Assembly: GCF_027532945.1 (NCBI RefSeq)
Contig: NZ_JAPZTZ010000004.1
Span: forward strand, 124,001 to 188,000
Direction: 5' to 3'
Length of the DNA stretch: 64,000 nt
From: Phreatobacter sp.
GTDB lineage: Bacteria > Pseudomonadota > Alphaproteobacteria > Rhizobiales > Phreatobacteraceae
Part shown: positions 7,477 to 16,277 of the stretch, one piece after another
How positions within the stretch are numbered: the stretch's first letter is position 1
How the letters are laid out: each line of letters opens with the position of its first letter
Notes under the pieces: model-generated
The model's database searches: none
The model's input: the letters and a program-made list of their open reading frames with translations, nothing else
Told to the model about the DNA's origin: nothing
Position numbers and translations under genes: made by a program

Positions 7477-9651
7477 ATGACTGCGCCGCTCTATGCCGAC
7501 GTGCTGATTCCGGTCGCCGTCGACCGGCCCTACAGCTACCGCGTCCCGGCGGGGATGACGCTCGCGCCGGGTGACGTGGTGGCCGTGCCGCTCGGCAACC
7601 GCACCACGATCGGCGCGGTGTGGAGCCTGCGCGACGAGCCGGGCGGTGTGTCGCACAACCGGCTGAAGGACATTGCCGAGCGCTTCGACGTGCCGCCCGT
7701 GCCGCAGGCCGTGCGCCGGCTCTGCGACTGGCTGGCGGATTACACGCTCGCGCCGCGCGGGATGGTGCTGCGCATGGCGCTGCGCGATCCCGAGGATCTC
7801 GCCCCGCCGAAGCCGCGTGTCGGCATCCGCGTCACCGGCCAGGCTCCGGGCCGCATGACGCCAGCCCGGGGTCGGCTCCTCGCCCATCTCGCCGATGGCC
7901 TCGCCCGCGCCAAGGGCGAGGCCGCGCGCGAGGCTGGCGTCTCCGCCTCGGTGGTGGACGGCCTGGTCGACGAGGGCGTGCTGGAGGCGATCCTGCTGCC
8001 GCCGGAGGTGCTCGCCCGGCTGGAACCGGATCATGCGGTCGCCGCCCTCAACGATGCCCAGCACGCCGCCGCGCTCGCCCTTTGCGATGCGGTGGCGGCC
8101 GAGCGCTTCTCGGTGCAGCTCCTCGACGGCGTCACCGGCTCGGGCAAGACCGAGGTCTATCTCGAAGGCGTCGCCGAGGCGCTGCGCCGCGGCCGGCAGG
8201 TGCTGATCCTCGTCCCGGAGATCGCGCTCACCACCCAGTTCCTCGACCGTTTCGCCGCTCGCTTCGGCCACCGTCCCGCCGCCTGGCATTCGGGCGTCGG
8301 CGCGACGAAGCGTGGCCGCGTCTGGGCCGGCGTCGCTTCCGGCGAGGTCCAGGCGGTGGTCGGGGCACGCTCCGCGCTGTTCCTGCCCTTCCGCGACCTC
8401 GGCCTCGTCGTCGTCGACGAGGAGCACGAGGGCGCCTACAAGCAGGATGACGGCGTCCACTACCATGCCCGCGACATGGCGGTGGTCCGCGCCCATCTCC
8501 AGTCCATCCCCGTCGTGCTCGCTTCGGCGACGCCCTCCGTCGAGAGCCGCGTCAATGCCGATCGCGGTCGCTACCGCCGCCTCGTCCTGCCCGAGCGCTT
8601 CGGCGGCCATGCCATGCCGAAGATCACCACGGTGGACCTGCGGACCGCCGGTCCCGAGCGCGGCCGCTGGATCGCCCCGGCGCTGGAGCGCGAAATCCGC
8701 GCGACCCGCGAGGCCGGCGAACAGACGCTGCTCTTCCTCAACCGCCGCGGCTATGCACCACTCACCCTCTGCCGCACCTGCGGCGAGCGCATCCAGTGCC
8801 CGAACTGCTCGGCCTGGCTGGTCGACCACCGCTTCCGCCGCCGGCTCGTCTGCCACCATTGCGGCTACAACACCGCCCCGCCCGAGCACTGTCCGAAATG
8901 CGAGGCCGTGGACAGCTTCGTCGCCTGCGGTCCCGGCGTCGAGCGCCTCGCCGAGGAATGCGCGACGCTGTTCCCGGACAGCCGCCTGCTCGTCCTGTCC
9001 TCGGACATGGCCGGCGGCGTCGAACGCATCCGCCAAGAGATCGAGGCGGTGGCGCGCGGCGAGGCCGACATCGTCATCGGCACGCAGCTCGTCGCCAAGG
9101 GCCACAACTTCCCGAACCTCGCCCTCGTCGGGGTCATCGACGCCGATATCGGCCTGTCCAATGCTGATCCGCGGGCGGGCGAGCGCACCTTCCAATTGCT
9201 GCAGCAGGTGGTCGGCCGCGCCGGCCGCGCCAAGGACGGCTCGCGGGCGCTGATCCAGACCCACCAGCCGCAGCACCCGATCATCCAGGCCATCGTGAAG
9301 GGCGACCGCGAGGGCTTCTACGAGGCCGAGATCGCCATGCGCGAGGCGGCCGAACTGCCGCCCTTCGGCCGGCTCGCCGCCCTCGTCATCTCCGCCGAGG
9401 CTCTGGGCGACGCGCAGGCCTATGCGCGGATGCTGGTGCGGGCCGTGCCGCCGACGCCGGAGGTGCGGGTGCTGGGGCCCGCCGAGGCGCCGCTTGCGCT
9501 GGTGCGTGGCCGCCACCGTGTCCGGCTTCTCGCCCGCTCCCCCCGCGCCTTCGACCTCTCGGGCTGGATGCGCGGCTGGCTCTCATCCGTCGAGGCGCCG
9601 CGCGGCAATGTCCGGTTGGAGATCGACGTCGACCCGCAGAGCTTCCTTTAG
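7477..9651 (+). CDS. priA: Primosomal replication protein N' (PriA helicase)
   Basis: DNA helicase that restarts stalled replication forks. The 724-residue protein has the N-terminal DNA-binding region, the Walker A motif GVTGSGKTEVYLEG and a DEEH box in the helicase core. The paired zinc-binding cysteines appear in CRTCGERIQCPNCS, CHHCGYN and HCPKC. The conserved segment IGTQLVAKGHNFPNL and a VGRAGR motif follow. The ATG at 7477 gives the normal N-terminus (YADVLIPVAVDRPYSYRVP). It is divergent from bfd and convergent with ygfZ, the two ends overlapping by 4 bp. Confidence 0.97.
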   Translation: MTAPLYADVLIPVAVDRPYSYRVPAGMTLAPGDVVAVPLGNRTTIGAVWSLRDEPGGVSHNRLKDIAERFDVPPVPQAVRRLCDWLADYTLAPRGMVLRMALRDPEDLAPPKPRVGIRVTGQAPGRMTPARGRLLAHLADGLARAKGEAAREAGVSASVVDGLVDEGVLEAILLPPEVLARLEPDHAVAALNDAQHAAALALCDAVAAERFSVQLLDGVTGSGKTEVYLEGVAEALRRGRQVLILVPEIALTTQFLDRFAARFGHRPAAWHSGVGATKRGRVWAGVASGEVQAVVGARSALFLPFRDLGLVVVDEEHEGAYKQDDGVHYHARDMAVVRAHLQSIPVVLASATPSVESRVNADRGRYRRLVLPERFGGHAMPKITTVDLRTAGPERGRWIAPALEREIRATREAGEQTLLFLNRRGYAPLTLCRTCGERIQCPNCSAWLVDHRFRRRLVCHHCGYNTAPPEHCPKCEAVDSFVACGPGVERLAEECATLFPDSRLLVLSSDMAGGVERIRQEIEAVARGEADIVIGTQLVAKGHNFPNLALVGVIDADIGLSNADPRAGERTFQLLQQVVGRAGRAKDGSRALIQTHQPQHPIIQAIVKGDREGFYEAEIAMREAAELPPFGRLAALVISAEALGDAQAYARMLVRAVPPTPEVRVLGPAEAPLALVRGRHRVRLLARSPRAFDLSGWMRGWLSSVEAPRGNVRLEIDVDPQSFL

Positions 9652-10508
9652 GCCTCCGTCTCCCCCGGCCACGCAAACCTTGCCCAGTCTGGCTTCACCG
9701 GCACCAGCGGAATGCCACCTGCGGTGATCGGCTCGCCGGCATCCGCCGCTTCCGCCACGCGGTCGAGCCTGAGCTTGGCGAGGCCGCGGCCATGGACGGA
9801 GGAGCCCATGACGCCGAGCTGCTTGTCGCCCGCCACCACGTCGAGCCCTTCCATGGGCGGGAAATCGGCGAAGGTCACCGGCACGACGCGGGTGCGGGCG
9901 GTGCCGCGATGCTGCATCCGGCTCACCACCTCCTGGCCGACATAGCAGCCCTTGGCGAAGTCGACCCCGGCGAGCTGGTCCATGTCGGCCTCGTGCGGGA
10001 AGGCATCGCCATAGGCGAAGTCGCGGCCGCCGGCCGGGATGCCGAGGCCGATGCGATGCGCCTCGTAATCACCGGTGGGCGCAGGCGCCTCCGCCGGCTT
10101 TGGCCCCACCAGGCGCCAGCCGAGCGCCGTATGGCGCGGATCGCGCGCCACGAGCCCCTCGGGCGACGGCGCCGTCTCCTCGCCCCAGACGGCAGTGACG
10201 GCGAGCTGCGCCGACAGGTCCTCGACCGCGACCTTTGCCCGCAGCCGGTAGAAGCCGAGCTTCTTGGCGAGTTCGGCCGCCAGCACGCCCGGCGTGTCGA
10301 GGAGGAAGCCGCCGCCATCGTCGGCGGGAACGCCGATGCAGAGGAAATCCACGACGATCTTGCCCTGCGGCGTCAACAGCGCGCCATAGCGGGCCTCGCC
10401 CGCGCCGAGCGTCTCGACATTGCAGGTCACGAGCCCCTGCAGGAAGCGCGCGGCATCCTCGCCGCTGACACGGACGACACCTCGATCGGACAAAACGGCA
10501 CGCGGCAT
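9648..10508 (-). CDS. ygfZ: Folate-binding protein YgfZ (GcvT-like)
   Basis: Tetrahydrofolate-binding protein that supports repair or assembly of some Fe-S enzymes. The protein is 286 residues. The signature KGCYVGQE lies at residues 186-193, with the catalytically important Cys188. The N-terminus reads LSDRGVVRVSGEDAARFLQG as in the family. The chosen ATG has GAGGTG 5 bp upstream; longer in-frame extensions lack this. It is divergent from the dihydroorotase-family gene, an arrangement often seen in Hyphomicrobiales. Confidence 0.92.
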   Translation of the reverse strand: MPRAVLSDRGVVRVSGEDAARFLQGLVTCNVETLGAGEARYGALLTPQGKIVVDFLCIGVPADDGGGFLLDTPGVLAAELAKKLGFYRLRAKVAVEDLSAQLAVTAVWGEETAPSPEGLVARDPRHTALGWRLVGPKPAEAPAPTGDYEAHRIGLGIPAGGRDFAYGDAFPHEADMDQLAGVDFAKGCYVGQEVVSRMQHRGTARTRVVPVTFADFPPMEGLDVVAGDKQLGVMGSSVHGRGLAKLRLDRVAEAADAGEPITAGGIPLVPVKPDWARFAWPGETEA

Positions 10509-10614
10509 CGATGCACCTCGCTGGCCAGGCACGCGCTTGGCACGGCTCAGGTTCTTCGACATAAGCGAGGCAGCGCCGGCGGCAAGGGCCGGCGCGCAGA
10601 AGGGGAGCCGCGCC

Positions 10615-11943
10615 ATGCCGAATTTCGACGTCATCTACAGGAACGGCACGGTGGTCAACCAGGACGGCGCGGCTTTGCGCGACGTCGGCGTCACGGCTGG
10701 CAAGGTGGCGGCCATCGGCGACCTGTCGCAGTCCTCGGCCGGCCAGGTGGTGGATTGCACCGGCCTGCACATCCTGCCCGGCGTCATCGACAGCCAGGTG
10801 CATTTCCGCGAGCCGGGTCCCACCCACAAGGAGGACCTCGAAAGCGGCTCGCGCGCGGCCGTCATGGGCGGTGTCACCGCCGTCTTCGAGATGCCGAACA
10901 CCGATCCGCTGACGACATCCGAGGCGGCGCTGGCCGACAAGGTCAAGCGCGCCACGGCGCGAATGCATTGCGACTTCGCCTTCTGGGTCGGTGGCACCCA
11001 CGACAATGCCAAGGACGTCGCCGAGCTGGAGCGCCTGCCGGGCGCCGCCGGCATCAAGGTCTTCATGGGCTCCTCCACCGGCTCCTTGCTGGTCGAGGAC
11101 GACGATGGCGTCTCGTCGATCCTCAAGAACACCCGCCGCCGCGCGGCTTTCCATTCCGAGGACGAATATCGCCTGCGCGACCGCAAGGGCGAGCGTATCG
11201 AGGGCGATCCGCGCTCCCATCCCGTCTGGCGCGACGTGACCGCGGCGCTGATGTGTACGGAACGGCTGGTCACCATCGCCCGCCGGCACAATGCCAAGAT
11301 TCACGTGCTGCACATCTCCACCGCCGAGGAGATCGACTATCTGGAGCAGCACAAGGACGTCGCCACCTGCGAGGCGACGCCGCATCACCTCACCCTCGTC
11401 GCCCCCGACTGCTACGAGCGGCTCGGCACCCTCGCCCAGATGAACCCGCCGGTGCGTGACGAGCACGCCCGCCGCGGCATCTGGCGCGGCATCGTCGATG
11501 GCGTCGTCGACGTGCTCGGCTCCGACCACGCGCCCCACACGCTGGAGGAGAAGGCCAAGACCTACCCGGCCTCGCCCTCCGGCATGACCGGCGTGCAGAC
11601 CCTCGTTCCCACCATGCTGGACCATGTGAACGCCGGAAAGCTCACGCTGGAGCGCTTCGTCGACCTCACCAGCCACGGCCCCTCGCGCATCTTCGCCATG
11701 GCCGGCAAGGGCCGCATCGCCGCCGGCTACGATGCCGATTTCACCATCGTCGACATGAAGCGCAAGGTGACCATCACCAACGACTGGATCGCCTCCAAGG
11801 GCCGCTGGACGCCGTATGACGGCAAGACCGTGCATGGCTGGCCCATCGGCACCATCATCCGCGGCCGTCGCGTGATGTGGGAGGGCGAGCTGGTGACCCC
11901 GTCGGGCGGCGAGGCCGTGCGCTTCCAGGACCGGGCTCCGTGA
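10615..11943 (+). CDS. pyrC: Dihydroorotase family amidohydrolase
   Basis: Cyclic amidohydrolase, probably dihydroorotase of pyrimidine synthesis. The protein is 442 residues. The metal-site motif reads IDSQVHFREPG at about 58-68: the first histidine of the usual HxH pair is Gln, while HFREPG is kept. Further metal-site segments are AFHSEDEYRL, KIHVLHIST and GSDHAPHT, and the candidate carboxylated Lys lies in GIKVFMGSSTG. The ATG has AGAAGGGGAG about 8 bp upstream. It overlaps the next gene by a GTGA junction. Hydantoinase or allantoinase activity is less likely because of the HFREPG context, but the substrate is inferred. Confidence 0.8.
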   Translation: MPNFDVIYRNGTVVNQDGAALRDVGVTAGKVAAIGDLSQSSAGQVVDCTGLHILPGVIDSQVHFREPGPTHKEDLESGSRAAVMGGVTAVFEMPNTDPLTTSEAALADKVKRATARMHCDFAFWVGGTHDNAKDVAELERLPGAAGIKVFMGSSTGSLLVEDDDGVSSILKNTRRRAAFHSEDEYRLRDRKGERIEGDPRSHPVWRDVTAALMCTERLVTIARRHNAKIHVLHISTAEEIDYLEQHKDVATCEATPHHLTLVAPDCYERLGTLAQMNPPVRDEHARRGIWRGIVDGVVDVLGSDHAPHTLEEKAKTYPASPSGMTGVQTLVPTMLDHVNAGKLTLERFVDLTSHGPSRIFAMAGKGRIAAGYDADFTIVDMKRKVTITNDWIASKGRWTPYDGKTVHGWPIGTIIRGRRVMWEGELVTPSGGEAVRFQDRAP

Positions 11944-12542
11944 CCACTGCCTCGATGGCGGGCTATGGCTGCGAGGCGGATAACCTCGCGGTCCAATACG
12001 AGAGCATCACCTTCGAGCAGGTCCACGCCCCGGTCCTGCACCTGCTCCCCGACGCGCCGGGCCACGCCCTCGACATCGGTGCAGGAACCGGGCGCGATGC
12101 TGCGGCGCTGGCCGCGCAGGGCCATCGGGTCGTCGCGGTGGAACCGACCGCCGAGCTGCGCGCCCATGGTGCGCGGATCCATGCCGGCCAGCCCATCACC
12201 TGGCTCGACGACGGCCTGCCGGACCTGCCGGTGCTGGCCGGGCGCGCCGAGCGCTTCGACCTGATCCTGCTCACCGCCGTCTGGATGCATCTCGACGCGG
12301 CCGAGCGGCAGCGCGCCATGGCGCGCCTTGCCGATCTCGCGGCTCCCGGCGCCCGCATCGTCATCACGCTGCGCCATGGACCGGTGCCCGAGGGCCGACG
12401 CATGTTCGATGTGTCGCTGCAGGAGACCGTGGCTCTCGCCGCACGTCACGGGCTGTCGAGCCTGTTCGAGACACGTCGCCCCGACATGTTCGGGCGTCCC
12501 GGCGTGACCTGGTCCGTGCTGGTGCTGACGCCTCTGGCCTGA
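11940..12542 (+). CDS. Class I SAM-dependent methyltransferase
   Basis: A small methyltransferase of 200 residues. The SAM site ALDIGAGTGRDAAALAAQG is followed by VVAVEPT, and a motif IV-like FDLILLTAVWMHL. The GTG start overlaps the TGA of the upstream dihydroorotase-family gene (GTGA), so the two are translationally coupled; an internal ATG at 11955 is an alternative. The substrate cannot be told from sequence; Ubie/COQ5-like small-molecule methylation is possible. It converges with a DUF2336 gene. Confidence 0.8.
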   Translation: MTTASMAGYGCEADNLAVQYESITFEQVHAPVLHLLPDAPGHALDIGAGTGRDAAALAAQGHRVVAVEPTAELRAHGARIHAGQPITWLDDGLPDLPVLAGRAERFDLILLTAVWMHLDAAERQRAMARLADLAAPGARIVITLRHGPVPEGRRMFDVSLQETVALAARHGLSSLFETRRPDMFGRPGVTWSVLVLTPLA

Positions 12543-12546
12543 CGCC

Positions 12547-13311
12547 TCAGACGAAGCGCACGCCGATGTCGCGGCCATCCTGCCAGACGGCCTCGCAGGG
12601 GCGCTGCACGGCCGCGCTGGCGAAGCTGAGGACCAGACGACCGGTCGGCCGGGCCATGGCCGCCAGCGTCAGCCGCGCGCCAGTCTTGGAAATGTCGATC
12701 AGCCGGCAGCGCACCGGCTTCTCGCCATCCTCGCGGTGAAGCTCGGCGGGATATTCCACCGCCTTGCGCGGCGCCTTGCGCAACTCTTCCAGTCGCGCCG
12801 TTTGCCGCTTGTCGAGGTCGCGGCGGGCCTCGGGCGACAGGTTCACGCCCGGATTGCGCGCCAGCGTGCGAATGACAGTGCGGTTGCCGCGCTCGACGAG
12901 GCTCTCCGCCACCGCCGGTGCAATGGTGCGCCGCCGGCTGATGGCCAGCAGGTGCGAATGGCCCTTGCTGTCGATGATGCGCAGCAGGGTCTCGTCGGAG
13001 AGCCGGGGTGATTTCGTCAGCACCGGCGAGGCGACCTCGGCCCAGTCGTCGCCGGCAAGCTGCTCAATCACCAGCGGCGGCGCTTTGGGGTCGCTCGCGA
13101 TCCGCTCGGCGATAGCGATGCGTCCTTCCGGCGTGATGTCGACGATGAGCCGCGCAATGACCTCGTCGACCGTCACCGCCTGCTCGGCCGTGTAGCTGTC
13201 GGCATTCTCGGCGTAACTGTCGATGAGGCGGTTCACCTTGTCGGTGAGGCCTGCGCGCGCCCTGTGGGCGACAATGTCGTCGATGACGTGACGGGCCGAG
13301 TTGTCGGGCAT
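12547..13311 (-). CDS. DUF2336 protein with C-terminal PilZ-like domain
   Basis: A 254-residue cytoplasmic protein. Residues about 1-165 resemble the alphaproteobacterial DUF2336 helical-repeat family (LTKSPRLSDETLLRIID, HLLAISRRRTI, RTLARNPG). Residues about 180-254 look like a PilZ-type beta-barrel: an Arg-containing linker (RKAPRKAV), then CRLIDISKTGARLTL, which matches the D/NxSxxG pattern of c-di-GMP binders, and AVWQDGRDIGVRF at the end. This suggests a c-di-GMP-responsive helical scaffold. An inverted repeat lies at 13414-13428, about 100 bp upstream. Function is inferred from domains only. Confidence 0.75.
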   Translation of the reverse strand: MPDNSARHVIDDIVAHRARAGLTDKVNRLIDSYAENADSYTAEQAVTVDEVIARLIVDITPEGRIAIAERIASDPKAPPLVIEQLAGDDWAEVASPVLTKSPRLSDETLLRIIDSKGHSHLLAISRRRTIAPAVAESLVERGNRTVIRTLARNPGVNLSPEARRDLDKRQTARLEELRKAPRKAVEYPAELHREDGEKPVRCRLIDISKTGARLTLAAMARPTGRLVLSFASAAVQRPCEAVWQDGRDIGVRFV

Positions 13312-13413
13312 GTCGACGTTCCGCGGGAGGTCGCCTCATGCGACCGGACCCCTTTCGCCTACCGCCGGGCCCCTTAACGCGATCATAAGCCGGAGGTGCG
13401 CGAGCGGCCCCGC

Positions 13414-13428
13414 ATGACCCAAGGTCAT
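13414..13428. repeat. Short inverted repeat, possible operator
   Basis: ATGACC and GGTCAT flank a 3-bp spacer between the DUF2336 gene and the preceding minus-strand gene. It could be a regulator site for the DUF2336 gene; there is no further support. Confidence 0.3.
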
Positions 13429-13447
13429 CCGCAGGGTTAACAGCCCG

Positions 13448-14275
13448 TCATTCCCCCGCGAGGAAGAAGTGCACGGTGCCGTCCGGGCCGATGCCGAGGC
13501 GCCAGAAGACCCAGGAGCCCAGCGTGCGCATATCGCGCACGTCCTGCGCCGTCATCAGTCGGTAGAGATCCACCGACTGCCGCGGCGAAAGGTCGGCCAG
13601 CGGCACATGGGCGAGATAGGGCCAGACATACATTTCCTGCGGCGTGCCCTTGTTGATGAGGGCGGGCGGCAGGTCGAGGATGTTGAGCAGGATGGCGAGG
13701 ATCTCGCGACCCTCGCCGTCGCCGGAGGCCTTGCGCCAGAAGGCCACGGGATCGCGCTCGCCGCCGCGGGCGAAGACCGGCAGCGTCTCGTTCATCTGGA
13801 AGACCACGCCGAGCCGGCCGATATCGCCGGAACGCGCCGCGAGCATCAGCCGTTCGCGCATCGAGCCGACGCGCTCCCTCAGATCCTCGTTGTCGGGAAG
13901 GACCTCGACCGAGGCCGGCCGCGGCGGCGCCGGGCGGCGGGCATTGGGTGTCGGGACGGGAGCGCCGGCCGCCGGCGGGGGCGGGACAGGCGTCGCTGCG
14001 GGAGGAGAGGGGACCGGTGTCGCCGGGGTGGCGGGAGCCGGTGTCGCCGCGGGCGGCGGTTGCGGGGCGGGCTGCGCCTGCGCGGCGATCGCCGAGGCGG
14101 CGGGCGGCTCGCCCGGCCCGGGCGTCACGTCACGGATGGTGGCGCGGAGCGGTGTCGCAGGGACGGCTGGCTCGACGATGCGCGGCGCCTCGCGCGGCAT
14201 GATCCGGATGACCGCGACGGCGAGCACCACGGTCGTCACCAATCCCGCGAGAAGGGCCAGCCTGCGAGGGTCCAC
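13448..14275 (-). CDS. Membrane-anchored Pro/Ala-rich protein of unknown function
   Basis: A 275-residue protein with an N-terminal signal anchor (LALLAGLVTTVVLAVAVIRI, residues about 6-25). A low-complexity linker of Pro, Ala and Thr runs from about 50 to 125, followed by a folded C-terminal domain at about 130-275 (RERVGSMRERLMLAARSGDI, SVDLYRLMTAQDVRDMRTLG). The layout suggests a periplasmic domain tethered through a flexible spacer that crosses the periplasm or cell wall. No family name is recognised. The gene after it on this strand, transcribed earlier, is a small protein, and the two may form a unit. Confidence 0.6.
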   Translation of the reverse strand: MDPRRLALLAGLVTTVVLAVAVIRIMPREAPRIVEPAVPATPLRATIRDVTPGPGEPPAASAIAAQAQPAPQPPPAATPAPATPATPVPSPPAATPVPPPPAAGAPVPTPNARRPAPPRPASVEVLPDNEDLRERVGSMRERLMLAARSGDIGRLGVVFQMNETLPVFARGGERDPVAFWRKASGDGEGREILAILLNILDLPPALINKGTPQEMYVWPYLAHVPLADLSPRQSVDLYRLMTAQDVRDMRTLGSWVFWRLGIGPDGTVHFFLAGE

Positions 14276-14317
14276 GTTGCGTCCCGGAGCCTCTGCCTTT
14301 GGGGGATAGAGACCGGC

Positions 14318-14581
14318 TCAGTGCGAGGAACGGTCCACGGTGAACTCACCGGCGCGCACCCGTTCGGCGAGGCGGTCGGCGAAGGTTGCCGTCGCCTCCT
14401 CGCCATAGGTGGCGACCATTTCCACGAAGGAGGCGAAGATCGCCGCCTGCGCGATGCAATCGATGTCGAGCCCGTCGAGCCGGGCCTCCGCGAAGGCTTC
14501 GGAGACGTAGCCCATGGCGGCGTGGCGCTGGTCCTCGGCTTCGGCCGAGCGGGCGGGCGTCGCGGGAGAAATGTACATCAT
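14318..14581 (-). CDS. Conserved small protein of unknown function
   Basis: An 87-residue, acidic, mainly helical protein beginning MMYISPATPARSAEAEDQ and containing AMGYVSEAFAEARLDGLDIDCIAQAAIFASFVEMV, which looks like a conserved globular helix pair. The frame is open further upstream, but the extension is rich in Arg and Pro and looks non-coding. The start is not fixed by a ribosome site (14578, 14581 and 14584 are all possible). It lies 42 bp upstream of the membrane-anchored protein. Confidence 0.5.
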   Translation of the reverse strand: MMYISPATPARSAEAEDQRHAAMGYVSEAFAEARLDGLDIDCIAQAAIFASFVEMVATYGEEATATFADRLAERVRAGEFTVDRSSH

Positions 14582-14720
14582 CACGTCCACTGGCGGGCCC
14601 GTTGATCGGGCCTGTCTCGTCGGTGGAACCGTAGCATGGTGGCGCCGGGGCGGCACCCGTTTCTGACCAGAAGGTTAACGCGCGAGAAGAAACTCGCGGT
14701 GTCTCCTGTGTACAACGTCG

Positions 14721-15140
14721 TCAGTTGCCATAGCGGCTGGTGAGGTCCGCAACGATGCGCCGTGCTTCGGTGACGTATCGGCGCGTCGCCACCCGCGCGG
14801 CGGGGGTGCAGGTGCGGTGGGTCTGCTCGAATCCGCCATAGCCCCGGTTGAAGGCCTGGACGAGCCTCTCCCGCCGCTCGCCGCCCGCCGCCTCGGCATC
14901 GAGCAGGGACTGCATCTCCCGCCGCCAGGCGCCGTCCTCCGGCCCCTGGCAGAGCGTGCGCAGGTAGTGAAGGGCGCCGATGATCTCCGATAGGCGCAGG
15001 AGCTGCGGCTCGTAGGGCGCCTGCAGCGCCGCGGTGGGCACGGCCGCCTCGGGCGACGGCGCGCGGGCGGGCTGCGCCGCCAGCGGCGGGCTGGCGGCCG
15101 CGAGGGCCGCGACGGCGATGATGGCGAGAAGCCGGGTCAT
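14721..15140 (-). CDS. TIGR02301 family secreted protein
   Basis: A 139-residue protein with a classical signal peptide (MTRLLAIIAVAALAAASPPLAAQ). The mature part contains LSEIIGALHYLRTLCQG and FNRGYGGFEQTHRTCTPAA, the two conserved cysteine segments of the alphaproteobacterial TIGR02301 family; these cysteines probably pair in the periplasm. It follows a NUDIX gene on the same strand, a neighbourhood I recall for this family. Function is unknown. Confidence 0.75.
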   Translation of the reverse strand: MTRLLAIIAVAALAAASPPLAAQPARAPSPEAAVPTAALQAPYEPQLLRLSEIIGALHYLRTLCQGPEDGAWRREMQSLLDAEAAGGERRERLVQAFNRGYGGFEQTHRTCTPAARVATRRYVTEARRIVADLTSRYGN

Positions 15141-15207
15141 GGGCGAGATATGCGGCAGGCCGGCGCGGGCCGCAATGGAAAGCTCCGCCGGTGGTTGACG
15201 CCGCCGC

Positions 15208-15669
15208 TCAGCGCGCCGCGAGGGCGATGGCCGCCTCAAGCGTCATCAGCAGCCCGTCGGTCGTCGGCAGGCCGCGGGCCTCGGGCAGCGTCACCCAGCG
15301 CACATCGGTCGCTTCGTCCGAGCGCTCGCCCTCGCCGCTGTGCCAGCGCGCGGCATAGGTGAGCACGACGAAATGGCGCTCGATGCGGCCCTCACCGTCG
15401 AGGCCGATAATGTCACGGGCCCCGCAGAGGCCGATCGGGTGGGCGCGGACGCCGACCTCCTCCATGAGCTCGCGGGCAGCGGCCTCGGCCAGTGTCTCGC
15501 CCACCTCGACGAGCCCGCCCGGCAGGCTGTAGAGCCCGGCGCCGGGCGCCCGTGCCCGCTGCGCCACGAGCACCTGTCCATCACGCACCACGGCGGTGGA
15601 GACCGCGAGAATGGGACGGGCGGGATAGGCGCGATCGGCGGCCATGGCCGCGCCGGCGGCTCTGTTCAC
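15208..15669 (-). CDS. NUDIX hydrolase
   Basis: Nucleoside-diphosphate-X hydrolase of about 153 residues. The Nudix box is complete: GGLVEVGETLAEAA followed by RELMEEVGV, with the metal-binding Glu residues in place. The DGLL...DVRW context resembles ADP-ribose or CoA-type pyrophosphatases, but the substrate is open. The GTG at 15669 overlaps the TGA of the upstream gene (GTGA), suggesting coupling; an ATG at 15645 is an alternative start. Confidence 0.85.
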   Translation of the reverse strand: MNRAAGAAMAADRAYPARPILAVSTAVVRDGQVLVAQRARAPGAGLYSLPGGLVEVGETLAEAAARELMEEVGVRAHPIGLCGARDIIGLDGEGRIERHFVVLTYAARWHSGEGERSDEATDVRWVTLPEARGLPTTDGLLMTLEAAIALAAR

Positions 15670-16163
15670 CGGGTCATCAGCGCGTCGACCGCGTCCTGGG
15701 TCGAGGATTCGTCCTCACCCGCCACGCCGTTCATCACGCCGGCGGTACGGGCCACGAGGTGCTTGAGGAGGTGAGCGGCTTCCTCGGCGACCGCCCCGCC
15801 GAGCGGCGTGCCGCCATGCAGCCGGAGCTGTGCGAGCGCATCGAGCATGATCGTGTCCATCTCCGCCACGAGGACGAGGAAGCGCCGCTTCGCTCCGGCC
15901 GGGGCCGCATCGAAGGCCGCCAGCACGAGGTCCTTGTCGCGATAGCTGGAGCGGACGAAATGCTCCTCGTAAGTGGCCGGCTCCCAGGCCAGCACGTCCT
16001 CGAGGCAGTCGGGCATCGAAGGCACCAGCTCCAGGAGCATGATGACCTCGTTGAAATGATTCAGGTAGTCGGTGGCCAGCCGCGTATCCGGATGGATATT
16101 GGCCGCGCGCAGCCGTTCCGGCGTCAACGCAGTGTCGGCCTCCTGGCGAACGACGTCGAGCAT
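15666..16163 (-). CDS. Conserved hypothetical protein
   Basis: A soluble, mostly helical, acidic protein of 165 residues with the segments DTRLATDYLNHFNEVIMLLE and FLVLVAEMDTIMLDALAQL. No signal peptide, membrane helix or catalytic motif is seen. It overlaps the NUDIX start by 4 bases and is divergent from yedK. I do not recognise a named family; conservation-like composition and coupling to the NUDIX gene support that it is real. Confidence 0.65.
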   Translation of the reverse strand: MLDVVRQEADTALTPERLRAANIHPDTRLATDYLNHFNEVIMLLELVPSMPDCLEDVLAWEPATYEEHFVRSSYRDKDLVLAAFDAAPAGAKRRFLVLVAEMDTIMLDALAQLRLHGGTPLGGAVAEEAAHLLKHLVARTAGVMNGVAGEDESSTQDAVDALMTR

Positions 16164-16277
16164 AGACAGTGAAAACCCCCGAACCTACATGTCTATGAGC
16201 CATGGGTGCGGTGAAGGAAGACTTAAAGCCCTTCCGTCGGGGCAGAACCGCAGAGCGGGACGGATCGCGAGGACCTC

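Noticed and set aside
7432-9516. 694-residue minus-strand frame opposite priA
   Set aside because: A GC-rich antisense shadow; priA is unambiguous and the antisense product has no motif.
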